DNA of 6,770 bases, from NCBI GenBank assembly GCA_017645985.1, contig JAGCNK010000032.1, positions 1 through 6,770 on the forward strand, in the 5' to 3' direction. Positions 6,318-6,770 of this stretch are shown one piece after another. Position numbers and translations under genes: made by a program. The DNA is from Bacteroidales bacterium. GTDB lineage: Bacteria > Bacteroidota > Bacteroidia > Bacteroidales > UBA3824. The first letter of the stretch is position 1. The number at the start of each line of letters is the position of its first letter. The notes under the pieces were generated by a model. The model searched no databases. It was not told where the DNA came from and worked only from the letters and a program-made list of their open reading frames with translations.

Positions 6318-6770
6318 ATGCTCCACAGGTTTATAAATTTTATCAACCATCACCATCTTGCCCACCAGGGCAGCCCTATCCTTCTAGCAGTGAGCGGAGG
6401 GGCTGACTCGGTGTGTATGCTCGACATGTTTGCCAAGGCAGGGTTCAGATTTGCCATCGCTCACGTGAATTTTCACCTCAGGGGCGACGAGAGCAACCGC
6501 GACGAACAATTCGTAAGGTCGCTGGCTGAGAAATACGGCGCGGAGATTTTCGTGAAATCGTTCGACACTGAACGCTATGCCACCGACAACCACCTGTCTA
6601 TAGAGATGGCGGCACGCGACCTCCGCTACGCAGAGTTTGAGCAGATTATGAACAAAAACGGCTATGCCGTCACCGCCGTGGCGCACCATATCGACGACTC
6701 AATCGAAACATTCGTACTCAACGCACTGCGAGGCTCGGGCATCAACGGTCTCACAGGCATCAGGGTCAGC
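6318..6770 (+). CDS. tilS: tRNA(Ile)-lysidine synthetase, N-terminal part (gene runs off the right edge)
   Basis: TilS uses ATP and lysine to convert C34 of the CAU-anticodon isoleucine tRNA to lysidine, changing its identity from Met to Ile and its decoding from AUG to AUA. It is normally essential. The 151 visible codons include the PP-loop ATP-pyrophosphatase motif SGGADS (residues 26-31), AHVNFHLRGDES (48-59), a conserved RxLRY-like segment AARDLRYAEFE (98-108), and the family hallmark AHHIDDSIETFVLNALRGSG (about 122-141). The ATG at 6318 was chosen because it puts the PP-loop at the usual distance from the N-terminus. An in-frame TGA at 6303-6305 limits alternatives to a TTG at 6309. The full protein is usually about 430-460 residues, so roughly a third is present. 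Base composition is richer in G and C than susCD (95 G/C of 180 at 6421-6600). It has its own promoter and is separate from the susCD operon. Confidence 0.95.
   Translation, partial: MLHRFINFINHHHLAHQGSPILLAVSGGADSVCMLDMFAKAGFRFAIAHVNFHLRGDESNRDEQFVRSLAEKYGAEIFVKSFDTERYATDNHLSIEMAARDLRYAEFEQIMNKNGYAVTAVAHHIDDSIETFVLNALRGSGINGLTGIRVS

Noticed and set aside
6302..6406. Short ORF from the ATG at 6302, overlapping the tilS start
   Set aside because: It is out of frame with tilS, encodes about 34 residues without a recognisable motif, and ends at a TGA just after the tilS PP-loop codons begin. A translated leader is not supported by anything else.
6384..6689. 101-codon minus-strand ORF opposite tilS
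   Set aside because: The plus strand carries the TilS PP-loop and the AHHIDD motif in the same interval, so this is a shadow frame.

Overview
The window looks like a chromosomal fragment from a member of the Bacteroidota, most probably order Bacteroidales. The main evidence is an adjacent susC/susD pair, the SusC signature around PLYVIDGV, a SusD lipoprotein with a C-K-E-D surface-export signal, A/T-rich start regions without Shine-Dalgarno sequences, and promoter-like elements matching the Bacteroides pattern TTG - about 20 bp - TAnnTTTGC. Genus cannot be fixed from the sequence alone.

Layout. Bases 1-422 (minus strand) hold the first 140 codons of a type III pantothenate kinase gene (coaX), cut by the left edge. 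Bases 423-931 are a very A/T-rich divergent intergenic region. It has a candidate minus-strand -7 element for coaX, three AATGTTACAA direct repeats about four helical turns apart, weak plus-strand promoter candidates, and near its right end a more G/C-rich leader that can fold as an H-type pseudoknot with an inset hairpin. Bases 932-4231 encode a full-length SusC/RagA-type TonB-dependent outer-membrane transporter. After 19 nt comes a full-length SusD/RagB-type surface lipoprotein (4251-6143). An 8-bp hairpin and a strong intrinsic terminator close the operon. A good Bacteroides-type promoter follows, then the first 151 codons of tilS (tRNA(Ile)-lysidine synthetase), cut by the right edge.

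How it works together. SusC and SusD should form an outer-membrane nutrient-capture pair: SusD is the surface lid that holds the ligand and SusC is the TonB-powered barrel. The operon appears to contain only these two genes, with no glycoside hydrolase, sensor, sigma/anti-sigma pair or extra surface glycan-binding protein. The substrate therefore cannot be read from context. The flanking genes are housekeeping (coenzyme A synthesis, tRNA modification) and probably unrelated in function.

The gene content is ordinary for Bacteroidales. The parts most worth a second look are the susC leader pseudoknot, the phased direct repeats, the isolation of the susCD pair, and the Trp-rich SusD with a triple Ser-Asn-Trp repeat. 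No mobile element, CRISPR array, tRNA or rRNA was seen.
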